A stretch of DNA of 64,000 bases, from NCBI GenBank assembly GCA_025345505.1, contig JANVCC010000071.1, positions 1,459,468-1,523,467 of the forward strand, written 5' to 3'. Below, in pieces: positions 20,047-31,130 of this stretch (position 1 is its first letter; each line of letters opens with the position of its first letter). The DNA comes from Todiramphus chloris collaris (taxonomy: Eukaryota; Chordata; Aves; Coraciiformes; Alcedinidae). The notes beneath the pieces were generated by a model. The model had not been told where the DNA came from. It searched no databases and saw only the letters and a list, made by a program, of their open reading frames with translations. Both the position numbers and the translations under genes were made by a program.

Positions 20047-22657
20047 ATGGACGCCTGCCTTGACCTAAAGGTGCTATCAGCCCAGCAGGTATTTTCCAAC
20101 AGTTGTCATCAATGGCAAACGACTGCAAGGGAAGTGCTCCTTGCTCAGAAAGAGTTGGAGTCCCACGGGGAGCGCTGGCAGACCTGCGAGCAAGCGGGCA
20201 GAGGCAAAACCACTGTTGGGGAGCACTGCAGGGCTGGCAAGGACCCCCCCCCCCCCCAGCTCCCCCATCCCCATTTCTGAACGCTGCCCCACATTCTCCT
20301 CACAGGTGCCTCAGGGCAGAGACGCCCCGGTCCCGCGAGGAGCCCCCGAGCGGCACGCGGCCGTCGTGGCAGAGCACGGCCGCGGAACGAAGCCAGGACC
20401 CAGGGCCAGGACATGCTTTGTCCACCCGCGCCGCTGCAGCCCGCCGAGCCTGGAGGACGTTTTTCAGATCCTATCCCAGGTGCCACGCGATAAACTCCTC
20501 GGCCTCCAACACAAACTGGAACGCTTGACAGCCGGGCCCGGCGGCAAACTGCTGCGAGCCGTGGTCCTGCTCACGCTGGGGCAAGAGGCGGACGCGAGAC
20601 TTTGTTTGGATGCCTTGGGAGATAACTGGGTAGCCCAGTACATCCACCAGACCAAACTGGACGCTGCAGGAGGGCAGGAAAGCAGGGAGGATTTGCAGCC
20701 TCCCCAGCTGGACGCAGGTGCCATGGAGCTGCTGGCACGGGTCTACTCACTGTTGGCGGAGGAAAAACTGTGCAGTCGGGATGCTGCGGACAAAGCCTGC
20801 CAGTCTGCCACCGAGAGCTGCCAGGCGGCCACTGAAACCTGCCAGGCGGCCACCAAGACCTGCCAGCCTGCCACCACAACCTGCAACGCCAGCAAGGAAA
20901 CTCAGGGGGACACACTCACCAGCATCCCACCCAAAGGCCAGGAAAAACAGGACTCTGCTGTCAGCTCGGACCCAGGTGGCAGGTTTTTGACGCTGAGATC
21001 TGATGTGGACGCAGGATTTCTCCCGAGGGCCAGCCCCAACTACGTGGTGAGTTCCCCGGTGCAGATTGGAGGCAACTCAGCCCTTCCAGACCCACAGACC
21101 TTGTGCTCTTTGGGGAGTCCCTCCTTCCCCAGTCACTTTGAGATCAGCGCATCACCAACGGCTGCTTTTCACACTCCCCCTCCTTCCCAGGAGCGCGTCC
21201 CCCGGCCCAGCCGGCTGCTCCAAGGGAGTGCTGGTGGTGCCGGATGGCCCAGTGGGGACGGAGCGAGCCACGGCCCGCAGGAAACGAGCTGGGCCAGCAG
21301 AGCCAGCGCGCAGCCTGGGCAGGACGCAGGTGCCCAAGTCCCCCGACCGGAGAAGGTTCCGCAGGGCAGTTCACGGGACCCAAGTCTCCCTGCTCCAGAC
21401 ACACGGGTGCCCACAGTGGGTGCTCTGAACCAACCCGTGGAAAGCAGCGACGTTTCCAGCACAGTGGCAGCAGAACCTCACGCACCAGAAGAAAACACAG
21501 ACAAAAAGCAAGATGAAAAGCCATCACCTACAGGCCTTCCCGACTCAAGAGCTACAGTGGGTACTGGTCCTGCCCATACATCCATGGAGGAGTCCTATCC
21601 TCCAGCACGCGTTCCTTCTAGTACTGCATCTGCTTCCTTTGTAACCCAGTCCCCTCCTCCTACCCATTCCTTCTCCTCAATCCTTCCTCCTCATTGGGGA
21701 GTTCCTCCCAACCCATCGTATTCCGCTCCCCACCTCTCATTCCACTCTCCAGCCTGGCATCCTCCTCTCGAAACTGTAGATCCAGTGCCCACATCAGAGC
21801 CAGATGGTGCAGAAGCAAAGTTCTTCACTTTTGTGGTCCTACATGCTAGTGAAGATGAGAGGGTTGCCCATCGGGTCAAGAACCTGCTGGAGAACATGGG
21901 GGTTCCCAATGGTGGTACGCTCTGTGAGGACTTCTCCATTGCTGGGCGCAGCCACATGACTTGCTTCGAGGATGCTATGGAGAACTCTGCTTTCATCATC
22001 CTTCTGCTGACCAAGAACTTCCACTGCAACCTGTATAAGTTTCACATGGACACTGCTCTGATGCAGTCCATCCAAAATCCAGACAAGCGTCACTCGGTCA
22101 TCCCTTTCATACCCAGGGAGAACCCCCTGCAGCAGATTCCCATCACGCTTAGCGGGCTGGTATCCTTGGATGAGAATTCTCTCTTGTTCTCCAATAGAGT
22201 GCAGAAAACCTTTACCGCCAGCAGCATCAAGGCAAAGAAAGAGAAGTGGGACCAGAGAAGGAACCAGAAGCTACATCAGACCCAGAATCAAACGCTGCCG
22301 GACTTCTCTGCTCTGAACCTTGGCTCCCATTCCCAGGAGCCTCTCTCAGCAACGTGGCCGCAGCTGCCAGAGCCGTCGGCCCAGCCCTGGTGCCCACCCG
22401 CTGCCAACGTCCATCCTGCCACATACCCCCCTCCCCCCGTTGGTCGCCCCACGCCTGCTCAGATGGGTCCCCCTCCTTTCCAACCACATCAGCTCCCTCC
22501 GGGCCACTACCACACGGTGCCAGATCGGGGAGGCATCGTCATTCAAAACGCTCGAATGGTTCAGATTGGGAACCACAACGTGATGCGGGTAGAACCCACC
22601 CTGGCGGCTGCCCAGGACAGCGAGGAGCAGGAACCTGAGCTGCAGCAGCTCAGCTGA
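20047..22657 (+). CDS. TICAM1: TIR-domain adaptor TICAM1 (TRIF)
   Basis: This adaptor links TLR3-type receptors to TBK1/IRF, TRAF6/NF-kB and RIPK1/RIPK3. The main exon is 20306-22657; its frame has no ATG before the N-terminal domain, so I join it to a short exon starting at ATG 20047 (G at -3 and +4) and ending at CAGCAG|GT (20088), both phase 0, giving about 797 residues. An alternative donor, CTAAAG|GT (20070), is also in phase. Human TRIF has 712. In order: helical N-terminal domain (about 60-175, SLEDVFQIL, LGQEADARLCLDAL), a heptad Cys repeat (179-213), a Pro/Ser-rich linker with a pLxIS-like site (HFEIS, 291-295) and a TRAF6 site (PQETSW, 21275-21292), the TIR domain (about 520-650) and a C-terminal RHIM with core VQIG (766-769). 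Odd points are Ala at the BB-loop proline position (560) and Phe in pLxIS. The family call is firm; the first coding exon is inferred. Confidence 0.93.
20798..20902 (+). repeat. TICAM1: Five-copy 21-bp repeat encoding cysteine heptads in TICAM1
   Basis: Five in-frame tandem units of 21 bp encode CQSATES, CQAATET, CQAATKT, CQPATTT and CNASKET. They lie just after the N-terminal helical domain (end of LLAEEKL...), in a linker position. I know of no such repeat in human TRIF. Confidence 0.9.
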
Positions 22658-22925
22658 GCACGGAGACACTCGCACGCCAGTTTCAAACCCTAGTTCTGGT
22701 GACCCTGCTGGGACCAGGGCTGTTCACTGGGGGTTAGAGGTGCCCCCTTCCTGGGGCGCAGGAGAAAACCGCCACCTTTTCTTGTTGGACAAGAGAGGTT
22801 GCAGTCTCCTGAGGCTGCTTTCCCTGGGCTTATTTATCGAGGAACTGAGAAAATGATTTTCCTGATTTTTCTGAGGCTGCTGGATGATTTTATTAATAAA
22901 TGTTCATTAATTTATTTGTGTTTCT
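22658..22925 (+). terminator. TICAM1: TICAM1 3'UTR with AU-rich motif and polyadenylation signal
   Basis: The short 3'UTR (about 260 nt) has AATAAA at 22895-22900. TTATTTATC near 22828-22836 is close to the AU-rich nonamer bound by TTP-family proteins, a common feature of inflammatory mRNAs. A second AT-rich patch overlaps the poly(A) signal. Confidence 0.6.
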
Positions 22926-25900
22926 GGGGTTCTTCCCTGTCGAATGAGCAAAGGGGCAATCGGGGATAGCTGGGAAACCGCTCTGCACGTCTGTACCTCT
23001 GGGGTGGTGGGGGCCAGGAGAAGGCACACGGGGGTTGTGCTTCCTGACCCGAGGGATGCTCTGGGGACTCACTGGGGCCTGCGGATGAGGTGCTGAGCAC
23101 CACGAGCTCCCACCGGGTTTTTCCAGCAGTGCCCTTTGCTCAAGGTCCCAAGGAATCCTCTCAGCCCTTCGTGCCGATGCCGACCTGGTGCGCATGGTGC
23201 ACCCCGCTGCCGCAGCCCGCCGCCAGCACCAGCTCCCCCAGGCCTGTCACCTCTGACCCAGGGTGGTTCAGGAAACCACCAGAGACCGCTGAGAGGCAGC
23301 AGCCTCTGGGCTGAGCCATCAAGAGATCACTTTTCCCAGTTCCCCTCTGAAACTTGGAGAGAGCAGCTTTTTGTGCGTGACAGATGGAGCTCCCAGAAAG
23401 GGGAGGGATGGCTTCGAGTTGTCTTCTGTTGAAGAAAACTGTTCAAGAACGGAGATCGCAGACCCGAGACAAGGCTACACGAGGATCTCGACAGCAAAGC
23501 TGCGCTTGGGAGGAAGAAAAAAGACTTAATGAAGATGGAATGAGAAAGGGGAAATGTGGAGCAAGTGTGAGGAGGCAGAAGCTGAGTGTCCTCCTCTCCA
23601 TTCTCACCGGCCTGCCAAAGGTGAGAGGTGGCCCCAGGGCCCCGTTTGCCTGGCACAGAGAAATGTTCCCTGCCGAGGAACTCCTGTTTGTCACTGCCTT
23701 TGAGGAGAAGTCTGACTGGAAACCAAAAGCATCGAGCAGAACATTAGAGAAGGGGTGGAGAAAGGCCAGGAACAGGGGAGGTATTCTGCAGGATCTGGGC
23801 GTGGGATTACACCAGGCAGGTATCTACCAAGCTTTTAACCCGAGGAGGGCATCTGAAGCAAAGCCCCAGACCCCACGCTCTTCCTCGCCAGCTTCTGCAG
23901 CAGCCGTTTGCCTGCTCTGTCAGCAGAGGTCAGCCCAAAGCCACCGGAGATGGGACTGCTCTCTCTGCGAAGCAGAGCCCAGCCAAGAGCACGAGCTCAG
24001 CCTGTGCTCTTGCCCTTCTCTTCTCCCTCACGCTTGGAAGGAGCCCAAGAGCTGCTAGGTCCTCGTTCAGGTTGGACCTCGAGGGTCAGCGTGATTGACA
24101 CAGGGGAGGCAACCCCGTTTTGGGTTTTTCTGCAGCTGGGCCTGAGCTCATGCCACTCAAAGAGCTGCCCCAGCAGGTCTGGAGTCCAGAGGAGCCAGCA
24201 CAGCCTGGCAGCCAAAGCACAGGACAGCCCCTGGCCACCCCGCACCTGGGGCTGGCCACGCTGGGCACTCAGGGCCCTAATTCTGATGATGGTCTTTGCC
24301 CAAGAATCATCCAGGTCACGCACACACCCTCTGTGTGAGGAAGACATTAGGACACCCTTGGAGAAGAACCCGTTTGGCTTCCTGCTCCCCTCTGGGGGAG
24401 CTGTCTGGTCACAGGGCTACAGACTGTCCCATTCTCGCTTGTCCTCCTGCGCCCAGCACACCTCCCAGGCAAGGACCAGCCTCCTAAGGAAAGCTCCCTG
24501 CTGAGAGGGGAATCGGCCCTGTCCCTGCCCTCAAACCACAAGAGAGCAGTGGCTGTTGCAGTTCTGGATTTAAATCCCACAGAACTTCCTCTTCAGAGGC
24601 CACAAGTCCTTTCTGGTGGATCTCTCCACAGAAGGTCTCTCTGCCTCCCTCCTCCCCACCCCAAGGATGCTTTAGGTCCAACCTCCTGGCCGAGAACCAG
24701 CACAAGACACCAGGCCTGGACAAACCAAAGCCCTCTGTGCTGAGCAGAACAAGAACCACCTAAAAGCTGCCATCAGTTGTCAGCTTCCAGCTTTGAACCG
24801 GTTCAGTCTTTGTTACCCAGTGGCAATGGATTAACTCCTCGAGAGCCTGCTGGAATCCCACAAGCACTCAGGTTCCATCCGCTTCCCCGTTCCCTCTCCC
24901 GCACGCCTCCTCGGTTCCGATGGGTGCTGCGTTGGCGCGACCCCGTCACACGCGCGGCTCCTTCCCCGGCTCCCGGGCTTGCTGTAAATAACCCAAACGA
25001 GTCAACTGGAAGCTGCTCCAGCTCCTGAATAACCTGAAGTCCCACCAAGCTGGCTCGGAGCAGAGAAAGGGAGAGGGAAAGACGCGGCCGCAGAGTGCAG
25101 ACGGTGGCAGGGTTGGGAGCGGTGTTTAAGCTCACCGTGCGTGGAGGGCTGAGGATCAAAGGTTGTTGGGAGCAACTTCCACCCAAGAGCCATCGCCCCG
25201 GTTGAGCCGCAGCGGCAGCTTCGCTTTCCCCACGTTTTCAGAGCCCTCTTCTCTGTTGCTCACCCTGGGAAGGGAGCTTTGCCACCAGGGCCTTGTTTTG
25301 AGCAGGAGGATGTGTCTGGCACCCCTTCGTTCCTCCCTGGTTTCTCTGGGAACCTGGGAAATGCTGACACAACTAGAGCTTGATGCCGGAGGCCGATTCC
25401 TTTGTAAGCACTGGTCTCCTGGAGTCCAAGACATCCAGAGAAGGGGACCAGCAACGGGCCCTAGGAAAACCACCTCGGATTTCCCACCACTTTTGCATTT
25501 CTAAAGAAACCTGGATGTGAGACTTTACTGTTGCGGGCCAATTCCCAGCACTGGGGGGAGAAAAATCACATTTTTGGTTTTAAGAAAGGACTAAAAGGCA
25601 GATGTTTTGTAGGTGGCAGGGCTCTGGAGAGCAGTGTGCTCCAGGGAGGGGTCTGCAGCCACCCCAGTGGAAAAATCCTCCACTCCCCATCCAAGATAAT
25701 TACCCAGATAACAAAGTTATCACCAAAATGCTTCACTGCTGCCCACGGCTCCCTGTTTTGCTCCAGGAGCTGGCCCAGACCACACCTACAGCAAGGACTG
25801 TTCACTGTAATTACCCCTGAATTCACACGGTGTTTTCTCCCACCCAGTAATTACTATCAACATTTAATTGTTGGGTTCTTACAATGTAATTACAGATTAT

Positions 25901-26755
25901 TTATGTGTTAAAAAAAAAGTTAAAAAAGCCTTTTTCTATCTATCCCCCAAAATATTCTCCTCCTTGAGGCTTTTGGACATGAACCCCCCAGCTCTGATCA
26001 CAAGCTGGTGGCTGCAGAGCGGCTCCCCAGGGCTGTGTCTGGGTGGGATCTGTCAGGAGCAGCTTGGCAGGGGCACCAGCTGATCCAGGCCCTGGTGCCT
26101 GCCCGGGCAGCTGCTCTGCGTGCCCGAGGATCACCCGGAGCACCGCAGCAGGGTCTCCAGAGAGCAGCACATCCCACGGGTCCGCAGCTGCTGCTGAAAT
26201 GCTGCGTGTGGAGCGAGGGCAGCAACACTGGTCAAACCACCAGGAAGTGCTTTTGAGGATGGAGCGGTGAACGACGGGATAAACAGGCACGTATTTTCCC
26301 CATGTTTTCTTCCCCGGGGAAGGCCGAGCGTGTTTGGGAATGCAAATTCTCATGTGGAGCTAACCCCAGTACCTCGAGTTCCTCTGCCTGCCTTTGGCCA
26401 CCCACCGACCACCATAAACTGATGCCAGCCACACTGCTGGCCACGCTCTTCTGCTCGCAGCACCCACAGACCCAACCATCTAGAAGGCAGGTAAAACACG
26501 AGCCAAGAACGTTGACCCTGAAAAATAAGGCCAAGTCTAGAAGGAGAAGTGTCACTCTGGTGTCAGCATCCCCCTTTCCCAGGGTGAACATTTGCCATCC
26601 CAGCACAGAACAGTTTTTCCCAGGATGCAGTGAAACAATCTCACCTGTTGATTGCAAGCACCAGGATTTCCACACCCACGCACGTACCACGGGCCCCGGA
26701 ACCCAGCTGAAAACAGAGGCTTACCAGCAAGAAGTCCAAGGCACTTGCATTCTAG
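22926..26755. other. Intergenic region between TICAM1 and FEM1A
   Basis: Tail-to-tail spacer of about 3.8 kb. No CR1 copy, RNA gene or exon was recognised. A 224-codon plus-strand frame at 23384-24058 has no family resemblance. AT-rich patches (25.80-25.93 kb) and a long A-run region (26.85-26.92 kb) are the only compositional features. Confidence 0.45.
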
Positions 26756-28652
26756 CAGCCATTTTTTTGTTTTTGTTTTATTATTTAAAGTTAAGAGCGC
26801 TCATCAGCTCACAAATTAATAAATTCCATTCCTGCAGGTTTAGTTCAGGTTTCAGCCAAGAGGGAAAAAAAAAACAAAACAAAAAAAAAAAAAAAGGAAA
26901 GGAAAAAAAAAAATAGAAGGTAGCTCAACTAACTCTGCACTTTACATCTGAAGAAAAGTTAAACCTCCTTGCTTTATAAATAAATGTTATAGTTAACACT
27001 GCAAAAATGTAACAGCAGATCTAGGGGATCCCTACGGGGCAGAGAGCGGGGGATTCTCGAGGCCAATGGACACGCTGCCTCAGAAACGCAGGCGGAGAAG
27101 CGCGGGTAGCGTACAGCGCGAGGCTGGTGCCAGGGTGCTGCCCTCCCAGGCCTGACCTTTCCCAAAGCTCGTGGGCAGCTGCTTCACCCCCAACTGCACT
27201 TTCCACTCTGCCCAGGGCCAAGAAATGAGCCTCAGGCTGCCAAAGCCCAGTCCCACCCCCTGCGAGAGGATAAACTGCTGGAAGAGCATCGTGTTTACCA
27301 ACAGCCCAGTGTTTACCACCCAGGAGGGCTCTGCAGTGGAGGCAGACTGGGGGTTGAGAGAGGAAAATGAGCTGTGTGCAGACCCCAATTAAAGGAAGAT
27401 TGCCCAGAGTAGCCAAACGAGATTCCAAACCCCACCTCTGAAGCAGCACCATCCTCGGGAAAGTTGCAAAAAAGAATGAAAAGCCCAAGCCAGATGCTGC
27501 CAAGCCACTCCACGTGGGATTTCAGAAGGGGATAACTGACAGCCCAACCAGTTACTAACAAACCTCCAAAGAACAAGAAGGCACCTTTAACTTCTGCTTC
27601 TGTCCTGCCCCTTCCTGCAGAGCCCCTCACGCAGACACACCACCACCGCTCACTTTCCTTCACACCCCCTCGCCCCGAGCACCTCCAGTCCCAGAGGGCT
27701 TGCAAGAGCTGCTTCAAAACACACCAGTTTGGCTCTGAAACTGGGCCACGTCCACCCTGCACAGCTGAATCCCCAGTGACTCCGGGACATCCGCGCGGGG
27801 AAGGGACCGAGCGTGCGCACAAGGGGCAAGCCCAGGGCCTGGCACCGCAGTGGTTTGTTTGGAAGGCAGCAGTTTTTCCACCTCCCCATCTAGAAAACCC
27901 AACATCTACAGATGAAACTATATAACCAGAACTGACCTTACTATATCTGACAGGATTGAAGAAGTCTTGCAGCATAGCTAGGGCCTGGCTCTAAAAGAGA
28001 AAAAATAACCCAGCTTTATGCACCATCGTTGAAATCCCAGGCCTTTAACACCCCTCTCTCGGCCAACCAAGGGAGGAAAGCAAACCATCCTGGGCCGCGC
28101 GAGGCGACCACCTCCACGCAGAGCGCAAGCCCCTCGGCTGTTGGACTCCTACCGGGCCAGATCTGAGCAGGGGGTGGGGAAACAATTAGCTGGGAGTTAT
28201 TTTATTCCTCACTCGCGTCCCTGTCCGCTCGGTGTTTGGGATGGGAAGGGACAGAGCACGTGGGTGAAGTGTGGCTGCTTCGAAGCTCAATGCTGAGTTA
28301 ATCCAGCACTAACGGGAGAGGCAGCAGGTCTCGGGGGGTCTCCGTTTTCCTTCCTTCTCAGGACAAGACAGTTGGCAGGGGAAGGGGCAGGGGCTGCGGC
28401 CTTCTCTGGACACAGGGCACTGGAGATAACTGGTACCTGAAGGTGACAATGAGGGACAGCCACGAGCTCTCGAGCCTCCTCCTCCCCTACCCCCGCGCAC
28501 GCCAGCTGGACGGTGACGGAAGAGGACGAAGCTCGCGGCCCCTCGCAGCGCAGCGACGGCCCGAGGCGAGGACGGCCCGGGACCTCGGGCTGCGCCACCT
28601 CCGCAGGGCAAGACGGGCGACAGGCCAGGCTGGGGACTTCGGATCTCCCACC
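26756..28652 (-). terminator. FEM1A: Candidate FEM1A 3'UTR and polyadenylation signals
   Basis: On the minus strand AATAAA occurs at 28206-28201 and at 26782-26777. The second lies in an AT-rich context, so a long 3'UTR of about 1.9 kb is plausible, with a shorter isoform of about 0.45 kb from the first site. No repeat interrupts the stretch. Boundaries are inferred. Confidence 0.45.
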
Positions 28653-30701
28653 CTAGTGCAGTTCAATGAAGGCTTCCAGCTCCTCGGGGATGAAACCCTT
28701 GTAGGGAATCTTGTGCTTGTCCAGGGCGCGAGCAGCAAGGCACTGGAGGGTGATGTAATTGAAGGGCTGCATCATGCTCTTGGTGAGCAGCTTCTCGTCC
28801 AGCAGCTCGTAAGCAGTCTGCTTGAAGGCGTTGGTGGCGTCCATGTGGGCTCCGGCCTCCATCAGGGCGCTCATGATCAGCGGGCAGTTGTTGCGGGCGG
28901 CCACGTGCAGCGGGGTGTTGTTGTCGTAGTCGCGGCTGTCCGGGTCGGCCCCGCACTCCAGCAGCAAGTTCACAACGTGGAGTGACGGGAACTTGCCCAC
29001 GGGGTAACGTCCCACTGTCGTGGTGTCTTTGTCCACGGCCATGTGCAAAGGAGTGAAGCCGTTCTTGGCCCGGGGGCTGCACTTCAGCAGGCGGTAGATA
29101 GTCTGGCGCTTCTGGTGCTCCTGCTCCGGGGTGCACTCCACCTTCTCCAGCAAGAAAACCAGGTGCAGGATGATGGCCAGCGTCTTGGTGAACTGCGCCG
29201 AGTCAACGACGGGGTCCTTGCCGTGCACGAGAGCCCTCTCCACTTCCCGCACCCCTTTGCTCAGCACTCCCATGAGGTCAGAGAAGCCCAAGTGAGTCGC
29301 TAAAGTGCCTTTGGAGCGGTCCTGAAGCACGTAAGAGAAAAGCTCAGCGAAGGAAAGGAAGCTGCTGGCGGTCATGGGGCTGAGGGGCTCCAGGTTGCCT
29401 TGCTGCATGTCCAGGGCGTATTTCCACAGGTTGATGCAGCGCTCGAAGTTGCCGGAGTCGGCGTAGACTGCTCCTCGGTAACGGATGTAGTAGGAAGTGT
29501 CTGGGTGGGAAGGACCCAAGATGCGCTCTCTGATCAGCAGGGCCTGCATGCGCATCTCGTCGGGATCGGTGATCAAGGCTTCCAGTTCCTCCAGCGAACT
29601 CACTTCCCGGGAATAGTCGTAGGCCAGCACCAGCTGCCGGGGCTCTGGTTTCGGCAGGTACTGACCCCCCTCGCACCGAAGCTCCATCGCCCTTCGCCAG
29701 TACTTGTGGGCTCCCAAAAGGTCACGCTTCTTATCCACAAATGTAGCTCCCAGCAACTCCAGTGCTTCCACAGCAGCCTCTCGAGTGCAGAAGACATTAG
29801 GGACCTGCTGCTCATCCTGACTGGAAGCTGAGGCACAACACCTCTCACACCCCTCTCCACCACAGCCCTGAGGAGCTTCCTTGCCGGCGCCGCAGCACCT
29901 CTGATGGCTCCCACCCGAGGCACAGGTCCCACTTTGGCTCCCCGCAACCTCCTCGTCCTCATGCTGCAGCACTCCTTGGATGAGGTACTCCACGATGTTG
30001 GTGTGCCCGGTGACGCTGGCAGCTAGCAGAGGAGTCATGCCGTAACCGTCTTTCTCCATGCGGGCTTTGGAGCGGAGCAGGAGCTGCAGGATCTCCAGGC
30101 TGCCGGACTCGGCGCAGTCGTGCAAGGCCGTGTTCCCCTTCACGCTCCGGCGGTTGACATCAGCCCCTTTCTCTAGCAAGTAGCGTGCGATTTCCCGGTG
30201 CCCTTTGTAGCAAGAAATCATCAGACAAGTGTGTCCGTGCCGGTTGGCCACTTCCAGGTCGGCCCCGCGCTCCCCGACTAAGTAGCGCACGATCTCCAGG
30301 TGCCCGTCGAAGCAGGCGGCCCGCAGCGGCGTGGAGTTGGTCAGCGTGGTCTGGTTCACCGACGCGCCGTGATCCAGGAGGCTGCGAACCACCCCCAGGT
30401 GCCCGGCGGCCGAGGCCGCCCAGAGCGGGGGGGCCCCCTCGATGGTCTCCCCATCGAAGTTGACCGAGCCGCCCTCCTCCACGCGGGCCCCGCAGTGATC
30501 CAGCAGATACTCCACCACCTCCAGGTGCCCGTGCCGGGCGGCGATCAGCAGCGGGGTGCTCCCTCCCCCGGGGCCGTCCCCTCCGCCGGGCCCCGCCGTC
30601 AGCGCCTCCAGCTCCTCCCGGCTCCGGCTGCCCAGCAGCTTCTGCAGCAGCTTCAGCTTCCCATCGCGGGCCGCGTTGTACACGGCCGTGCGCAGGTCCA
30701 T
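28653..30701 (-). CDS. FEM1A: FEM1A, substrate receptor of CUL2 E3 ubiquitin ligase
   Basis: A single uninterrupted exon encodes 682 residues, close to human FEM1A (669). The first in-frame ATG (30701-30699, context GCCATGG) begins MDLRTAVYNAARDGKL, the family start. Ankyrin repeats fill residues 1-245, a TPR-like segment about 300-420, and two more ankyrin repeats (NGFTPLHMA, NNTPLHVAA) about 545-625. A C-terminal VHL box (LQCLAARAL, IPY) should bind Elongin B/C and CUL2. FEM1 proteins recognise C-terminal degrons of substrates through the ankyrin/TPR surface. Differences from human are a Gly-rich insertion near residue 38-47 and a Cys-rich loop (about 250-300) with eight cysteines between the ankyrin and TPR parts. 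The gene converges on TICAM1, as in mammals. The frame stays open upstream to a GTG, but no earlier ATG exists. Confidence 0.97.
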   Translation of the reverse strand: MDLRTAVYNAARDGKLKLLQKLLGSRSREELEALTAGPGGGDGPGGGSTPLLIAARHGHLEVVEYLLDHCGARVEEGGSVNFDGETIEGAPPLWAASAAGHLGVVRSLLDHGASVNQTTLTNSTPLRAACFDGHLEIVRYLVGERGADLEVANRHGHTCLMISCYKGHREIARYLLEKGADVNRRSVKGNTALHDCAESGSLEILQLLLRSKARMEKDGYGMTPLLAASVTGHTNIVEYLIQGVLQHEDEEVAGSQSGTCASGGSHQRCCGAGKEAPQGCGGEGCERCCASASSQDEQQVPNVFCTREAAVEALELLGATFVDKKRDLLGAHKYWRRAMELRCEGGQYLPKPEPRQLVLAYDYSREVSSLEELEALITDPDEMRMQALLIRERILGPSHPDTSYYIRYRGAVYADSGNFERCINLWKYALDMQQGNLEPLSPMTASSFLSFAELFSYVLQDRSKGTLATHLGFSDLMGVLSKGVREVERALVHGKDPVVDSAQFTKTLAIILHLVFLLEKVECTPEQEHQKRQTIYRLLKCSPRAKNGFTPLHMAVDKDTTTVGRYPVGKFPSLHVVNLLLECGADPDSRDYDNNTPLHVAARNNCPLIMSALMEAGAHMDATNAFKQTAYELLDEKLLTKSMMQPFNYITLQCLAARALDKHKIPYKGFIPEELEAFIELH

Positions 30702-30839
30702 GGCGACGGGGCCCGCGGCGACCGCACCGGCCGCCTCCTGGCCATGGACCGGCTGCTCCCCCACGCCCCCAGATCGGCCCGGGGCAGGGGGTGGGAGAGA
30801 GCGGCCGGCCGGGGGAAGGAACCCCGCGGGGGGCCGGGG

Positions 30840-31130
30840 CCACCCGGCGAGACGCCCCTCACCTCAGCGGAGCAACCTTCACTCCCGTCGCCCGGCCGCC
30901 ATCTTAGGTTGTACCGCGAAACAAAATGGCGCCCGGGGGGGGGGCCGGAGGCGAGCGGCTCGCGGAGGACGATGGGAAATGTAGTTTCGCGGCGAGCCCC
31001 GCCCGGCGGAAGCCGCGCCCCGCGGACTCGCTTTCCCGGCGGGCAGCGGGAAGGAGGAGGGGCCGGGCCCCGCCGCCCGCGCGGGGCAGGCCGGGAGGTG
31101 CCGTCCCGCTGACAACGAAGCGGCGGCTCC
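30840..31130 (-). promoter_or_regulatory. FEM1A: FEM1A CpG-island promoter with YY1 and ZNF143-type motifs
   Basis: GCCGCCATCTT at 30895-30905 is a YY1 site in minus orientation, and ACTACATTTCCC (minus strand, 30985-30974) matches the ZNF143/THAP11-type ACTAYRNNNCCC element. Both are typical of housekeeping CpG promoters. A minus-strand donor-like CTGAG|GTGAGG at 30862 could close a 5'UTR exon, but only a weak acceptor precedes the ATG. Confidence 0.55.

Noticed and set aside
20113-20528. 141-codon frame from ATG 20113 in the TICAM1 region
   Set aside because: It runs out of frame through the N-terminal domain exon and matches nothing in the TRIF family.
23384-24058. 224-codon plus-strand open frame between TICAM1 and FEM1A
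   Set aside because: Composition is not protein-like, there is no recognisable motif, and no promoter or splice signals frame it.
30702-30764. 21-codon N-terminal extension of FEM1A
   Set aside because: It begins with GTG, has no ATG, and family members start at MDLRTAVYNAARDGKL.
30160-31112. Antisense and out-of-frame ORFs over FEM1A
   Set aside because: Shadows of the GC-rich FEM1A coding exon and its CpG island.
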